64,000 nucleotides of DNA from an uncultured Bacteroides sp. (GCA_900551445.1 URWA01000010.1:1-64000); one strand, 5' to 3'. Positions 9,199 through 18,364 are shown, counted from the stretch's first letter. The notes: generated by a model not told the origin, from the sequence alone. Numbers and translations are program-made.

Positions 9199-10701
9199 TT
9201 ACATCTCTATCTGCTGATTGTTTCCACCGTCCCCGGGCTCCCCTGAGAGTTTTTGTTTGCCCTGGGCCATACCGGCTTTCTTGATCAATTCTTCCGCCTT
9301 CCTCCAGTCACCTTTCATGTTATAGGCAACGGCCATGGGAAAGAAAGCACGGCTGTCATTCGTTACCGGTTCCAACACCCGCAACGCGCCGTCCGCATCC
9401 TGCCCGTATTTCAACAGGGCGTTGGCGTAATTCAGGATTGCCACGGCGTCATCCGGGAACTGCCCGTAGGCCCTCTCGTACACCGGAAGGGGAGACATCC
9501 CCCGGGAAGCGTACAGTCCGGCCAGCTGGTACATCTCGTGCTGACTGAGACACTCGGGTTTCGTTTCAAAAATTTCGGGAAGTTCCTCCACCGTGTAAGG
9601 TCTCACGTCAAAACTGAGACTGAAAGTCGTGCGCCGCAGTCCCGGGTAGAACTCTTCGAGGAGGAGGCGATAGCTCCTGCCGTCATCCAAGGCACGGATG
9701 GCCTCCTCGCGTTCCGTGTCACGCTCGTTATGTCCGATGATAAAAAGAATTTCGTCCCTGTTGACGAGGGTGGAGCCGCTGACCATCGATTTAAGACCCT
9801 CCCAGTCCTCCCCGATACCCTCGGTACGATAAACCGGTGCATTTTTCAAGGCGGGGTATTGACGCGAAATATAATCTGAAAGGGTTTGGGTGCGTCGTTG
9901 CGCGAGGGACCTGTTGTAATCGAAGCTCCCCTCGGGAGAGGCATAGCCTTTTATATGTACCTCCTTGAGTGACGTTCCTTGAATATTCAGGTTCTCCGAG
10001 AGAAACTTCTTCAGCCTGTCAAGCTCCTGAGCATTGCCTGCAAAATCTTCCTGCAGGTCGTGGCGTGCAACAGGAAAGACCACCTTACAGTCGAAGGAAT
10101 CCTTGTAGCATTTGATCATGACCTTTTCCGGTTCGATGAAACTGTAAGCATAATCCTTTTCCCCGAAGAGGGGGATACCGGCCTGAAAGGCAATATCCTC
10201 GCTCTCGTTCGTGCCGCACTCGGCACAGCCGTACGACACCTCCCTGACAACGAGACGCCCGTCAGCCATCCACCGTTCAAAAGGGACGCTCCTTTTCACA
10301 GTCAGGCCCGAACTTTCCAGCACCTTGGCGGAACGGACCTCGCCGGATCCGGGGTTACCGGGTTTCAGGTTGCCCAACGCCTTTCGACGCTTGATCACCT
10401 TATATCTTCTCTTGCCGGCCACGCAGACCGGTTCGAGGCGGACGCTGTCATGCCCGTCAGCCGAGACATAGACGGGGAACAGGTAAGCGACTTCCTGGCT
10501 TCCAAGCCCTGCCAGAGGGAAGACACTGAAAGTAATATCCAACGCATCTCTACCCGGTTCACGCTCCACACGGCTGTTTGAATAATCCCAACGCGAGGTA
10601 CCTGACGTTGATAAAATGTCCTGGGCGGAAGAAAACAAGGGAAACATTCCCAGGCAGCCCATGATAAGGATTTGCTTCTTGTTAATATGGTAAGGTTTCA
10701 T
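9199..10701 (-). CDS. DUF3868 protein: OmpA-like domain plus TPR repeats
   Basis: A 500-residue exported protein (signal to FSSAQ, about residue 27). Residues about 30-210 are a beta-rich DUF3868 part with a CAECG motif. About 215-330 is an OmpA/MotB-type peptidoglycan-binding fold (VHIKGYASPEGSFDYNRSLA, then RRTQTLSDYI), and about 390-480 holds TPR-like helices (AILNYANALLKYGQDADGAL). Proteins of this kind lie upstream of Mfa-type pilin genes in Bacteroidales and probably link the fimbrial machinery to the cell wall (inference). Located 55 bp upstream of mfa1 on the same strand. Confidence 0.75.
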   Translation of the reverse strand: MKPYHINKKQILIMGCLGMFPLFSSAQDILSTSGTSRWDYSNSRVEREPGRDALDITFSVFPLAGLGSQEVAYLFPVYVSADGHDSVRLEPVCVAGKRRYKVIKRRKALGNLKPGNPGSGEVRSAKVLESSGLTVKRSVPFERWMADGRLVVREVSYGCAECGTNESEDIAFQAGIPLFGEKDYAYSFIEPEKVMIKCYKDSFDCKVVFPVARHDLQEDFAGNAQELDRLKKFLSENLNIQGTSLKEVHIKGYASPEGSFDYNRSLAQRRTQTLSDYISRQYPALKNAPVYRTEGIGEDWEGLKSMVSGSTLVNRDEILFIIGHNERDTEREEAIRALDDGRSYRLLLEEFYPGLRRTTFSLSFDVRPYTVEELPEIFETKPECLSQHEMYQLAGLYASRGMSPLPVYERAYGQFPDDAVAILNYANALLKYGQDADGALRVLEPVTNDSRAFFPMAVAYNMKGDWRKAEELIKKAGMAQGKQKLSGEPGDGGNNQQIEM

Positions 10702-10756
10702 TGATATACATTTTTAGCATGATAGAATAAAAAATTGTGTCCCCGGATTCAGGGAG

Positions 10757-11368
10757 TTATTTCAACATGTAAATAATTGAAATGGCGGCCCTGGTGGGAC
10801 CTATGTAGTCCGCATCCCCCTTGCCCAGCTTCTGCCCGCAGGTGGTACACTTGTACTTGTCATAACGGGCGTGCACGTAACCGATACCCAAGGAGGCCTC
10901 GATATTGAAACGGTTGGAAAGCACCCACTGGTAACCGGCGCTCAACCCGCCTCCCCAGAAATAACCCTCGTAACGGTGGTCCTTCATGTTTCCGTCCCCT
11001 TTCTGAAGCACGAAGGGGACATCGACACCTCCGATATTCATCTGGCCGCCATGGGCATGCAACCCGAAGAACCAGCCGTTGAAAACGTCACAGGTCCAAT
11101 AACGGAGCTCCGGCTGGACAAGCCAGTGACTGAACTTCTTTGCCTTGTACCGGGAAGACGTGGCGTCCCGCGTGTAGAAAAAGAAATTCATACCCACCTG
11201 TGTGTCAAGGGTCCATTTACGCCCCATGGAGAACTCCAAGGAGAGGTTGGGAGTTTTCAAGGCATCGTAGGCCAGATTGTTCTTCAAGGCAACCTTTTGA
11301 GAGAAGGCACCAGCCGAACAAAGCAAAAACACCAGAAGAAAAAACGGTTTCATCATACTGTTATTCAT
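10757..11368 (-). CDS. DUF3575 outer-membrane beta-barrel-like protein
   Basis: A 203-residue protein with a signal peptide (FLLCSAGAFSQ) and the DUF3575 start VALKNNLAYDALKTPNLSLE. Beta-hairpin repeats, a CTTCG motif near residue 177 and a C-terminal strand suit a small outer-membrane barrel. DUF3575 genes regularly precede DUF3868 and fimbrillin genes in Bacteroidales. The start could also be the second Met pair (MMKPFF). Function within fimbrial assembly is not known. Confidence 0.75.
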   Translation of the reverse strand: MNNSMMKPFFLLVFLLCSAGAFSQKVALKNNLAYDALKTPNLSLEFSMGRKWTLDTQVGMNFFFYTRDATSSRYKAKKFSHWLVQPELRYWTCDVFNGWFFGLHAHGGQMNIGGVDVPFVLQKGDGNMKDHRYEGYFWGGGLSAGYQWVLSNRFNIEASLGIGYVHARYDKYKCTTCGQKLGKGDADYIGPTRAAISIIYMLK

Positions 11369-11380
11369 TGTTTCGTTACT

Positions 11381-11665
11381 TTATTTTATAAGAGGACAAG
11401 CCAAAGTTATCCTTATGTAATAATCATTAATAAAAATGCAGCTTCCCGGAAAAAACTCCAGAATCTTTCTTGCACGTATAGAGTGGACGACCGGAAACTC
11501 CTGCCCGCACCAGAAGGACCTGCAGGGACGCAACCCGCCCACGAGACTTAAAAGTCTTTCAGCCGATCCGGCGAAAGCCGAATAGAGGACACCGTCCCGA
11601 GTATGCAGGTAAATCGAATCCCTGTTGGACCATTCCATGTTGAATATCTCATGACTCATTCGCAT
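11381..11665 (-). CDS. Small protein, possible stand-alone LytTR-like domain
   Basis: A 94-residue open frame directly before DUF3575 (12-bp gap) and the first gene after the crossover site at 11695-11727; only 29 bp separate its start from that site. The pattern DSIYLHTRDGVLYSAF, a helix with SAERLLSLVGGL, then FPVVHSIRARKI and GSCIFINDYYIRIT resembles the strand-helix-strand order of LytTR DNA-binding domains. The match is loose and has no diagnostic residue. If real it could be a regulator co-transcribed with the fimbriae. Alternative: a non-coding leader. Confidence 0.4.
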   Translation of the reverse strand: MRMSHEIFNMEWSNRDSIYLHTRDGVLYSAFAGSAERLLSLVGGLRPCRSFWCGQEFPVVHSIRARKILEFFPGSCIFINDYYIRITLACPLIK

Positions 11666-11694
11666 AATGTAAACCTTTATTCGATGACTTTCTT

Positions 11695-11727
11695 ATTTTC
11701 CACTCTCTCCCGTAGAGAGTGGAAAAT
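11695..11727 (+). repeat. Left crossover-like inverted site
   Basis: ATTTTCCACTCTC (11695-11707), spacer TCCCGTA (11708-11714), GAGAGTGGAAAAT (11715-11727). The arms are perfect inverted repeats around an asymmetric 7-bp spacer, the layout of tyrosine-recombinase core sites. The right partner has the spacer as TACGGGA, which predicts inversion rather than deletion. Confidence 0.8.
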
Positions 11728-11861
11728 TTTTCAAAATCCGCTCTGGAAAGCGGTTATAGATGCCAAAAAGAAATAAAAGATGAAACATGGACAGATTTTA
11801 TCATATAACTAACTGAAAATAAGATTACTAATATTTTCATTAGGCAACAAAAACAGAAACA

Positions 11862-12707
11862 ATGGAACTTTTTTATTTGAACGAGCACACGTCTTGTTAT
11901 AATTACTCAAAATCTATGCAGGAGGGATTCCGGTATTATAAATTTGACGAAGGATTGAACCACGAGGAGGAATTGGTAAAAGATTGTATCCTGTTCGTAC
12001 TCAAGGGAAGTCTGCAATTCTCCTGCAACGGTTTTCAGTTCACTGTTTCATCAGGAGAGATGGTCTTTTTTTGCCGTGACAGCCTGTTTAACACCCAATC
12101 ACTGGAAAAATGTGAAGTCGTGGCTGCCCTGTTCGAGGGGGGAGTATGGCCCTGTCAAAGGGCCTCCTTTTCAGAGTTATACCACCTGAGGGAAATTGTC
12201 GAATATCGTATGGAACCTCTTGAAATCAGGGATCGGTTATGCAAATTTCTTGAACTACTGGTGTGTTATCTGGAAGATGGAGCGAACTGTATCCATTTTC
12301 ACGAAATAAAACTCAAGGAACTTTTCTGGAACATTCGCTTTTACTATTCCAGACAGGAACTTGCGAATTTTTTCTATATGATTATAGGCCGTTCGCAAGA
12401 CTTCAAAAATAAGGTCTTGAACAATTACAAAAGTTGCAGGACCGTAAAAGAACTCGCATCGGCCTGTGATATCTCCCTTTCCGCCTTCAAAAGACAGTTT
12501 TCCGCGGAGTTTGGAGAGGCTCCAGCCGAATGGATGCAGAAACAGTTGTTGGGAGAAATCAAATACAAACTTTCAGTTACAGACCTGCCGTTGGGAACCA
12601 TTGCCAATGAACTGGAGTTTTCCTCTCTTGCACACTTCTCCAGATTTTGCAAAAGATGTCTGGGATGTTCTCCCAGAGAGTTAAGACAGCAGATAAAAGG
12701 CGGTTAA
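11862..12707 (+). CDS. AraC-family transcriptional regulator in the putative invertible segment
   Basis: A 281-residue protein. The N-terminal half is a cupin-like sensing region (DCILFVLKGSLQFSCNGFQF, then TVSSGEMVFFC). The C-terminal about 95 residues hold two helix-turn-helix motifs (TVKELASACDISLSAFKRQF and LGTIANELEFSSLAHFSRFC, ending GCSPRELRQQ), the AraC/XylS signature. It reads away from the fimbrial operon. A decayed copy of the same gene is found at about 27.5-27.8 kb next to another copy of the operator motif, which suggests regulator and motif belong together (inference). Ligand and targets unknown; fimbriae are the likely local target. Confidence 0.85.
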   Translation: MELFYLNEHTSCYNYSKSMQEGFRYYKFDEGLNHEEELVKDCILFVLKGSLQFSCNGFQFTVSSGEMVFFCRDSLFNTQSLEKCEVVAALFEGGVWPCQRASFSELYHLREIVEYRMEPLEIRDRLCKFLELLVCYLEDGANCIHFHEIKLKELFWNIRFYYSRQELANFFYMIIGRSQDFKNKVLNNYKSCRTVKELASACDISLSAFKRQFSAEFGEAPAEWMQKQLLGEIKYKLSVTDLPLGTIANELEFSSLAHFSRFCKRCLGCSPRELRQQIKGG

Positions 12708-12736
12708 ACAATCTCTGAATGGGGGAGATAAGAAAT

Positions 12737-12795
12737 TGATAAATAATAGAGCCAAAACGGAAACAGCCAACAAAATTATTGTCTTTAAATTTGCA
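12737..12795 (+). promoter_or_regulatory. Shared operator/promoter element, copy 1
   Basis: TGATAAAT, A, ATAGAGCCAAAA at 12737-12757, then 32 nt, then TTTGCA (12790-12795) in the frame TAAATTTG, a perfect Bacteroides TAnnTTTG -7 box. The same block and the same 32-nt gap occur at 31265-31323 (+) and 26797-26740 (-). In the present orientation it points away from the fimbrial operon. Confidence 0.6.
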
Positions 12796-12833
12796 GCGTA
12801 ATCCAAATAAAAAAAAGGATTACGCTATTTTTT
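12795..12833 (+). terminator. Terminator-like hairpin downstream of the AraC gene
   Basis: AGCGTAATCC (12795-12804) pairs perfectly with GGATTACGCT (12817-12826), followed by ATTTTTT. It overlaps the end of the promoter-like TTTGCA box, so it may end AraC transcripts, attenuate transcripts started just upstream, or both. Confidence 0.65.
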
Positions 12834-12856
12834 AACACATGCTGTAAGTTTTTTTG

Positions 12857-12889
12857 ATTTTCCACTCTCTACGGGAGAGAGTGAAGAAA
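12857..12889 (-). repeat. Right crossover-like inverted site
   Basis: ATTTTCCACTCTC (12857-12869), spacer TACGGGA (12870-12876), then GAGAGTGAAGAAA (12877-12889), the outer arm being less conserved. As a unit it is the reverse complement of the left site, with inverted spacer polarity. Confidence 0.75.
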
Positions 12890-13284
12890 CAGAACAAATA
12901 TACGTATATTGTGATAATATACTATAATTAAAGTAAAAAAAATATCTTAGATAATAGAATTTAACTAATGTAGAAAAATATTATTACTCCATTAAATCAT
13001 TTGTTTACCCAACAGACGCCGGTCCAAAACGTAGATACCATAACATGTAAATCCCTCTCGTAGCCATCTTTCAATTGAAGACGGTATAAGATAAATTAGC
13101 TAAATAAAGGTGTTCCTTTTTTCCTGTATAATCCCGCCACGTGCACCAAGGCGGGATTTACAGAAACATCCGGGAATGGTTAAATTATCGGTGGTAAAAG
13201 CCTCTTTGGGAATGGTTAACCGCCGTCCATCGTCCAGACGGGAACTGAAGAATTTGAGCTGATATCTTTCGCGGTCGGGCCCGG
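12890..13284. other. Intergenic, one hairpin, no gene
   Basis: AT-rich. AATCCCGCC (13130-13138) pairs perfectly with GGCGGGATT (13150-13158), but no U-run follows on either strand, so it is only a possible terminator for the recombinase gene. A 62-codon frame across it starts with TTG and looks accidental. Confidence 0.45.
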
Positions 13285-14499
13285 TCAATCATCCACCGCT
13301 AAAATGAAGTCAGCCACTTGATTATTAACCGCATCCAGTGCGGAATGATCCAGTTCTTTCAGATAGATTCGGGTCGTTTTTTCCGACGTATGCCCCAGAC
13401 ACTCACCAATAACATGAACCGAGGCACCGTTCACCTTGGCTATCGTGGCCCATGAATGACGGGCCGCGTGAAGTCTCAGCGGGAATTCCAAACCAATGAC
13501 CCGGGAAATCTTTCCCAGGGAGTAACGAATCCTATGGTAGGCGTTTCTATAACCAGCGTACGGATCCCGTTCTGCCGGAAACAACGGGAAGATATATTCT
13601 CCCGGTACATTCTTGTATCTTTCCAGGATACGACTGATCTCCTTGTTTATACCTACCCGCATCAATTGATCGGTCTTGTGACGCCTGTAACAGATTTCAC
13701 CCGGGAAAACATGCCTCTTTTTTAGCAATGCAATATCGACGAATGACATTCCACGCGTGTAAAAGCTGAACATGAAAATGTCCCGGGCAAGAGATAACGG
13801 GCTGTCCTTTTCCAGTTCAATTGCGGATAGTGTTTTAATCACAACCGGATCAAGGGAGCGTTTGAGAGTTTTTTCCGTTTTAATGCTTATATCGCGAAAT
13901 GGGCAAGGAAGTTCCAGGCCCATCTCCCGACATCCCTTCCTGAAAAGAGCCTTGATATTATGCAGATAAAAACCAATGGTGTTATCGCATATACCCGAAG
14001 CGAGTAGTTTCCCCTGGTAGTCGGAAATGATCCGGGAAGAGAGTTTTATGAAAGGAAAATCCTTTTTTCCCAGGTACCTCTGCATGGAACGCAGGCTGGA
14101 GGCGTATGCCCGGGCTGTTCCCTCATGACCGCTTTCACGAAGTTCCCGGATTTTCCGTGAAAAATAGAAATAAAAACCGGCTTCGCGGGTTAACACGCCG
14201 TAAGTCCTGAACACGTCCTCTATTTCGTATTCCCGGGATTTCTTCTCTATCATTGAAATACACTTTAACAGTACCCTTGAGATACTTTCGCACCTGTGGT
14301 TAATCCTCCGAATCGACTCCAGGGTGTTTTCCCCGCCGTCGATAACCCTCCCTTTTACGGGATCAAACAGGGTATCCGAGATACTGAATCCTGTATAAAC
14401 AACCTTTTTCCTTCGCTTGTGAAGAACCTGCACGACTAACGGGAATTTGCCGGACCGGTTGCTCCTTCCTTTTACCAATACTGTTTTAACTGTTGCCAT
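13285..14499 (-). CDS. Tyrosine recombinase, probable DNA invertase
   Basis: A 404-residue Bacteroidetes-type tyrosine recombinase. I use the ATG at 14499 (MATVKTVLVKGRSNRSG) because the frame upstream of it has no family features. An N-terminal arm-binding domain (about 1-90) is followed by a SAM-like core-binding domain (ARAYASSLRSMQRYLGKKDF). The catalytic domain shows the expected residues: Arg in TRGMSFVD (about 249), Lys in RRHKTDQ (about 275), HAAR (344-347), LGHTSEKTT (His 370) and IYL (Tyr 379). RGMSFVD-type enzymes in Bacteroides include the invertases that flip surface-structure promoters. Closeness to the paired inverted sites makes those its likely substrate (inference). Confidence 0.85.
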   Translation of the reverse strand: MATVKTVLVKGRSNRSGKFPLVVQVLHKRRKKVVYTGFSISDTLFDPVKGRVIDGGENTLESIRRINHRCESISRVLLKCISMIEKKSREYEIEDVFRTYGVLTREAGFYFYFSRKIRELRESGHEGTARAYASSLRSMQRYLGKKDFPFIKLSSRIISDYQGKLLASGICDNTIGFYLHNIKALFRKGCREMGLELPCPFRDISIKTEKTLKRSLDPVVIKTLSAIELEKDSPLSLARDIFMFSFYTRGMSFVDIALLKKRHVFPGEICYRRHKTDQLMRVGINKEISRILERYKNVPGEYIFPLFPAERDPYAGYRNAYHRIRYSLGKISRVIGLEFPLRLHAARHSWATIAKVNGASVHVIGECLGHTSEKTTRIYLKELDHSALDAVNNQVADFILAVDD

Positions 14500-14810
14500 A
14501 AGTTTTTTATTAGTTAGACATTTGACGCTTCCTTGTTTCCTGGAAAGGAAGCATAAACTTATATGCATCAAATCGGAAAAAGACCAAAAAAGTTCAGTAA
14601 CCAAGCGGGAAAATTGCACGAAAGACGGGAAGTCGGTTCCAGACCCGTCGGTAAGGGAACGGTACGTCTTGTATGTATAGGATTTTTTTCAACTTGCCAA
14701 ACATGAAAAATGGAACAGGGTGAGATGGTAAAGCATGTCCCAATACATCCCCAAGTAAACCACGGGGATTAAACATGGCAGATGGGATTTTTTCGCTGCA
14801 CAAGAGAAAA
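14500..14810. other. Intergenic, no gene recognised
   Basis: Holds the recombinase upstream region and an AT-rich stretch. The open frames continuing upstream of 14499 have no family features. Confidence 0.5.
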
Positions 14811-14832
14811 AAGGCGGCCCCACCTGCCGCCT
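14811..14832 (-). terminator. Terminator of the metal-type TonB operon
   Basis: GGCGGC (14813-14818) pairs with GCCGCC (14826-14831). On the minus strand the stem is followed by a TTTTTT run (14807-14812). It lies about 40 bp past the stop of the lipoprotein gene. Confidence 0.7.
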
Positions 14833-14872
14833 GTAGATTGATAAAGAGAGAATTCCATCCTACGCGAGATGA

Positions 14873-15889
14873 TCAAAGCCATATGGATCCAGCTTCCACA
14901 TCCCCCGTCTGGTAGGTATAGGAGATGAACTCCTCAAGCGCCTCCTTCCATGTAAGATTGAAGGTTTTCATGATGGAGTGTAGCGTGCGGTTGCTGTCTT
15001 CATCCAGGCTATCCTCCCCGATCAGGTTCACATCTGCCTCCGGGTCCACATCAACAAACTCCTCGCGGCTCCAAAACACCACTACCGGGATGCTCAGGTT
15101 AATATCCCATGTTCCACGCTGGATCAATACCCCGGAGGGCTTGTAGAACGGGTCAAAGCCGTTTGTCTGCGGGTTCCTTTTAGAATTGTAGCCGTGATAC
15201 AGGCGGAGTTTCAGATCAAACTCCTTGCGGTCCTTCAGGAACCGGATAACTCCTTTTAATCCTACCGGGTTAGTGCCTCCCGTAATTTCCGCCTCGTTGT
15301 CATGTTTGGTCTTGTCCCAGGGCGTGGTATCCACGTAGAGATAATCCACCAGTGCATCCGGATCATTGTCGTCAGCTTCTGGTTTCCCGTCAAAGGTAGG
15401 TCTCACGTTCTCCGGGGTGAAGAAATGCTGGTGGATATTCTCCTGCCCGTTCTCCACAAACTGGCCGTTCATCAACTCTCCTTTGGAATTGTAGTAATAG
15501 ATAAACATCAGGTAAACCGGGGCCGGGGTAAAGTTGTTTCCATTTTTATATTCGCCGTTTTTCTGAACGTAAAACTTGCCCTGGCTTCCTTCAGCAAGGG
15601 TCCATCCACTGCCGGTCTTCAGTTCATAAGTGATCTCCTGGACACGTTTCATATACCTGGCCGGGGATTCCGGATTTTGGTGGGGACCTCCGGCCTTCTG
15701 TATCTCGTTCCAGTCAGCGTGCAGGTGGCATTCAACGAGGCGGACGGTCATTTTTGCCGGGTCCTCATGCAGTTTGTTCTTCGTCTCGTCTTCTGGTATT
15801 ACAGGATCCTTGCTGCAAGAGTTCAGCGACAGGACAAGGGACACTCCTATCAGAAGTGCCCACACGGTTTTACATGCAATTGTTCTCAT
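14873..15889 (-). CDS. Lipoprotein paired with a TonB-dependent receptor
   Basis: A 338-residue protein with a lipoprotein signal (VLSLNSCSKD, Cys at 25). Histidine-rich patches (ECHLHADWN, GGPHQNP, ENIHQHFF) could bind metal. No family was recognised. It is the last gene of a three-gene leftward operon after the receptor and the small His/Cys-rich gene, so it may be a cell-surface or periplasmic binding partner of that receptor (inference). Two sequences near the C-terminus (FWSREEFVDVDPEADVN and WKEALEEFISYTYQTGDVEA) look like a compact acidic tail. Confidence 0.6.
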   Translation of the reverse strand: MRTIACKTVWALLIGVSLVLSLNSCSKDPVIPEDETKNKLHEDPAKMTVRLVECHLHADWNEIQKAGGPHQNPESPARYMKRVQEITYELKTGSGWTLAEGSQGKFYVQKNGEYKNGNNFTPAPVYLMFIYYYNSKGELMNGQFVENGQENIHQHFFTPENVRPTFDGKPEADDNDPDALVDYLYVDTTPWDKTKHDNEAEITGGTNPVGLKGVIRFLKDRKEFDLKLRLYHGYNSKRNPQTNGFDPFYKPSGVLIQRGTWDINLSIPVVVFWSREEFVDVDPEADVNLIGEDSLDEDSNRTLHSIMKTFNLTWKEALEEFISYTYQTGDVEAGSIWL

Positions 15890-15930
15890 TTTTCTTTTTA
15901 TTTATTAGTGTTGATTATAGTTCTTATAAA

Positions 15931-18267
15931 TTAAAAAATCCAGTTTACACCGCAACGCACATCACGTCCTATATCATGCGCATAGTAACGCGAGCGGTTG
16001 GTGTATTCCTTGTACTCACGGTTCAGGAGGTTGTCTGCCGACAGCATGAACCGGACCTGGTGTCCCCGTTTCACGGGAAGTTCAAGACCAGCGTCGAACC
16101 CGAGGAGATGGTACGCCGGGGGAGTATACGGGATAAGATCCGTGTCCGGATCAAACCGCCTCTGTTTTGCGGTGAAACGGTGCCTGATGTTCAGACGCAG
16201 CCTGAGATGCGATTTCGTCTCGTGGATCCACGCAAGTTCATGGCTGAAACGGAAGGAGGGAATATAAGGAAGATAATTACCCTTTGTCCGTTCGTTTGCC
16301 CGTATAAAGGAGACGACGGCATGGTAGTCCCATGAACCGCCCGGAGTGAAACGCAGGTCAAAGTCCATACCGCGGAAGAAAGCCGGGGTCTGCCTGTACT
16401 GGAAGACCGGGTATGCCCCCGAAATCACGGTGACTGTCTCTTTCTCCGGCCCGTCATAGATATAGCCGTCCACCCATTGCAGGTAACCGTCCAGACAGAC
16501 GCTGAACATCCCGTCGCCGTAACGGAGGGAAGATATCCATTTGTAGCTTCTTTCCGAGTGCATCGCAGAGTCTCCCCTGACAAACATCCCAGACCCGAGC
16601 TCGTTCCCGTTGCTGTACAGTTCATACACGTGAGGGGCACGCCAAGCCAGACCGAAGTTGGAGGTGAGCCTCCAGCGTCTGGAAAGTTGATAGTGTCCTC
16701 CCAGGCTGTAGGACACGTTGTTAAACTTTCTTATCCCGCCATAGGGGCTTCCCGTCCAGTCATAACCACTGGCACGGGTTTCCTGCATATCCAGGCGGAG
16801 GCCTGCTTCAACGCCTCCCCTAGCCAGGTGATATTTCCCGATTCCGTATATCCCTGCCTGTGTCTCCGTGTAGTTCGGGATAACGGGCACGAATCCGGTA
16901 CCCGCGCGGCTGTGGTTCTCGATGAACATGACCTGACCTCCCGCCTCGACCTGCCAGGAGCGGTAATCCCGCTTCCAGCGCAGAAGATGCTGGAATGAAT
17001 TCAGGTGCAGGGAAACCGCCGGAATGTTAGAATCCAGCCGCCGGACACGGTTTTCCTGCCTATCGTCCTTCTGCCAGGTACTTTGCCAGTGAAGACTTCC
17101 CCCCTTCTTCATGCCGAGCCGCATCCTGCCGAATGCGATCTGATGGGTGACCTCCTGGCAGGGAGCCCTGATACCACGGGAGAAGGGATCCGTGTGCAGG
17201 GGGCGACCAAGCCGGATACGTTCCGCCAGCAGGTCCTCGCTACCCATCTGGGCGCTGAGCATCACCCCTGTCCGGCTGTAGAAGCGGCTGTAGAAACCTT
17301 CCACTCTCAGACGTCCGCGGTCATAGCCCAGAGAGGCAGAAGCGTGATACTCTCTGGTTCCCGTGTTGTTCAGAAGATAGTGCGCAGTGGAACGGTCCCC
17401 GGAATTTGACCAGGTTCCCTGCAGACGCCAAGCGAAATCACCGGGAAAAGCACCTTCGAGCTGTCCGGTAGCCACGTAGCGACGCCCGTTACTTCCGTAA
17501 AGTGCGGAGATTCCCCCTTGAAGGGAGCGTTTTCTGAAAGGAAGCGGAGACTGCTCCATGACGATAATCCCTCCAAGGGCATCCGAACCGTATCTTACCG
17601 CATCGGAGCCCTTGATTACCGAAACAGAGGAGCTGCCGTTCATGTCCACTTCGGGAGCGTGGTCGGCCCCCCATTGCTGCCCAGTCTGGCGGGCACCGTT
17701 ATGGATGATCAGTATCCGGTTCCCGTACATTCCTTGGATAACGGGTTTGGATACAGTGGTTCCCGTGCTGATGGAACTTACCCCGCTGACACGTTCGAGC
17801 AGGGTGGCAAGCGAGGTTCCCAGCGCGTTCCTGATCTCGGGAGATGAAAGGCGCCGGCTCACCACGTTGGGTGACGCCCCGGCACGTTCACCGGTCACGA
17901 CCACTTCCCCGAGTTTTTGTATGTCCGGGGAGAGACATACGGTATGTATGCTGCTTTCTTTGAATACCTCGTTCAAAGGCACACGCCGGGAACCGTAACC
18001 CAGGCACTGCACGAGGACCGTATCCATGAAACACGTTCCATGACCGAAAACAATCATTCCACGGGGGGAGCTGACAAGTAACCGTTCCCCGGTCAGGATA
18101 TAGGCCCCTTCAATGGGAAGCCCGCTTTCCTGGTCAATGACCAGCAGAGTATCGCGTGTACCCGTCGATTGCCGGTCAGCCTGTACCCGTGCTTCCATGG
18201 GAGAAGGGAGGGTACATAGGCAGACAACAAGCAGGCACACATACTGGAGATATGCATGAAATGTCAT
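15931..18267 (-). CDS. TonB-dependent outer-membrane receptor (metal-type candidate)
   Basis: A 778-residue receptor. Signal peptide, then a short carboxypeptidase-regulatory-like domain (LLVIDQESGLPIEGAYILTG), then a plug (GTSLATLLERVSGVSSISTG, then IQGMYGNRILIIHNGARQ and QQWGADHAPEVD) and a barrel ending with aromatic residues. The QQWGADHAPE loop is typical of a subgroup that includes zinc and copper receptors. That, the upstream His/Cys-rich protein and the His-rich lipoprotein together suggest metal rather than sugar uptake. No SusD partner. Substrate not proven. Confidence 0.75.
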   Translation of the reverse strand: MTFHAYLQYVCLLVVCLCTLPSPMEARVQADRQSTGTRDTLLVIDQESGLPIEGAYILTGERLLVSSPRGMIVFGHGTCFMDTVLVQCLGYGSRRVPLNEVFKESSIHTVCLSPDIQKLGEVVVTGERAGASPNVVSRRLSSPEIRNALGTSLATLLERVSGVSSISTGTTVSKPVIQGMYGNRILIIHNGARQTGQQWGADHAPEVDMNGSSSVSVIKGSDAVRYGSDALGGIIVMEQSPLPFRKRSLQGGISALYGSNGRRYVATGQLEGAFPGDFAWRLQGTWSNSGDRSTAHYLLNNTGTREYHASASLGYDRGRLRVEGFYSRFYSRTGVMLSAQMGSEDLLAERIRLGRPLHTDPFSRGIRAPCQEVTHQIAFGRMRLGMKKGGSLHWQSTWQKDDRQENRVRRLDSNIPAVSLHLNSFQHLLRWKRDYRSWQVEAGGQVMFIENHSRAGTGFVPVIPNYTETQAGIYGIGKYHLARGGVEAGLRLDMQETRASGYDWTGSPYGGIRKFNNVSYSLGGHYQLSRRWRLTSNFGLAWRAPHVYELYSNGNELGSGMFVRGDSAMHSERSYKWISSLRYGDGMFSVCLDGYLQWVDGYIYDGPEKETVTVISGAYPVFQYRQTPAFFRGMDFDLRFTPGGSWDYHAVVSFIRANERTKGNYLPYIPSFRFSHELAWIHETKSHLRLRLNIRHRFTAKQRRFDPDTDLIPYTPPAYHLLGFDAGLELPVKRGHQVRFMLSADNLLNREYKEYTNRSRYYAHDIGRDVRCGVNWIF

Positions 18268-18364
18268 ACTTGAAAAAATATAAACGGGTTATAATCTGTT
18301 AAGACAGGACATGAAAAGCCCCTGCACGCAATCACAGTGATGGCATGCGAATCCCTCAAGGGAG

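Larger units (their letters stand above)
11695..12889. other. Putative invertible DNA segment carrying the AraC gene
   Basis: Bounded by two 33-bp sites in inverted orientation, each with two 13-bp arms and a 7-bp spacer whose sequence is reversed between the sites. It holds the AraC-type gene and a rightward promoter-like element near its right end. A tyrosine recombinase gene lies 0.4 kb to the right, and the fimbrial operon starts 30 bp to the left. Flipping would turn the right-end promoter towards the fimbrial operon. The architecture is visible; inversion is inferred. Confidence 0.7.

Noticed and set aside
13100..13288. 62-codon frame after the recombinase gene
   Set aside because: Starts with TTG, has no family pattern and runs across a hairpin; treated as chance.
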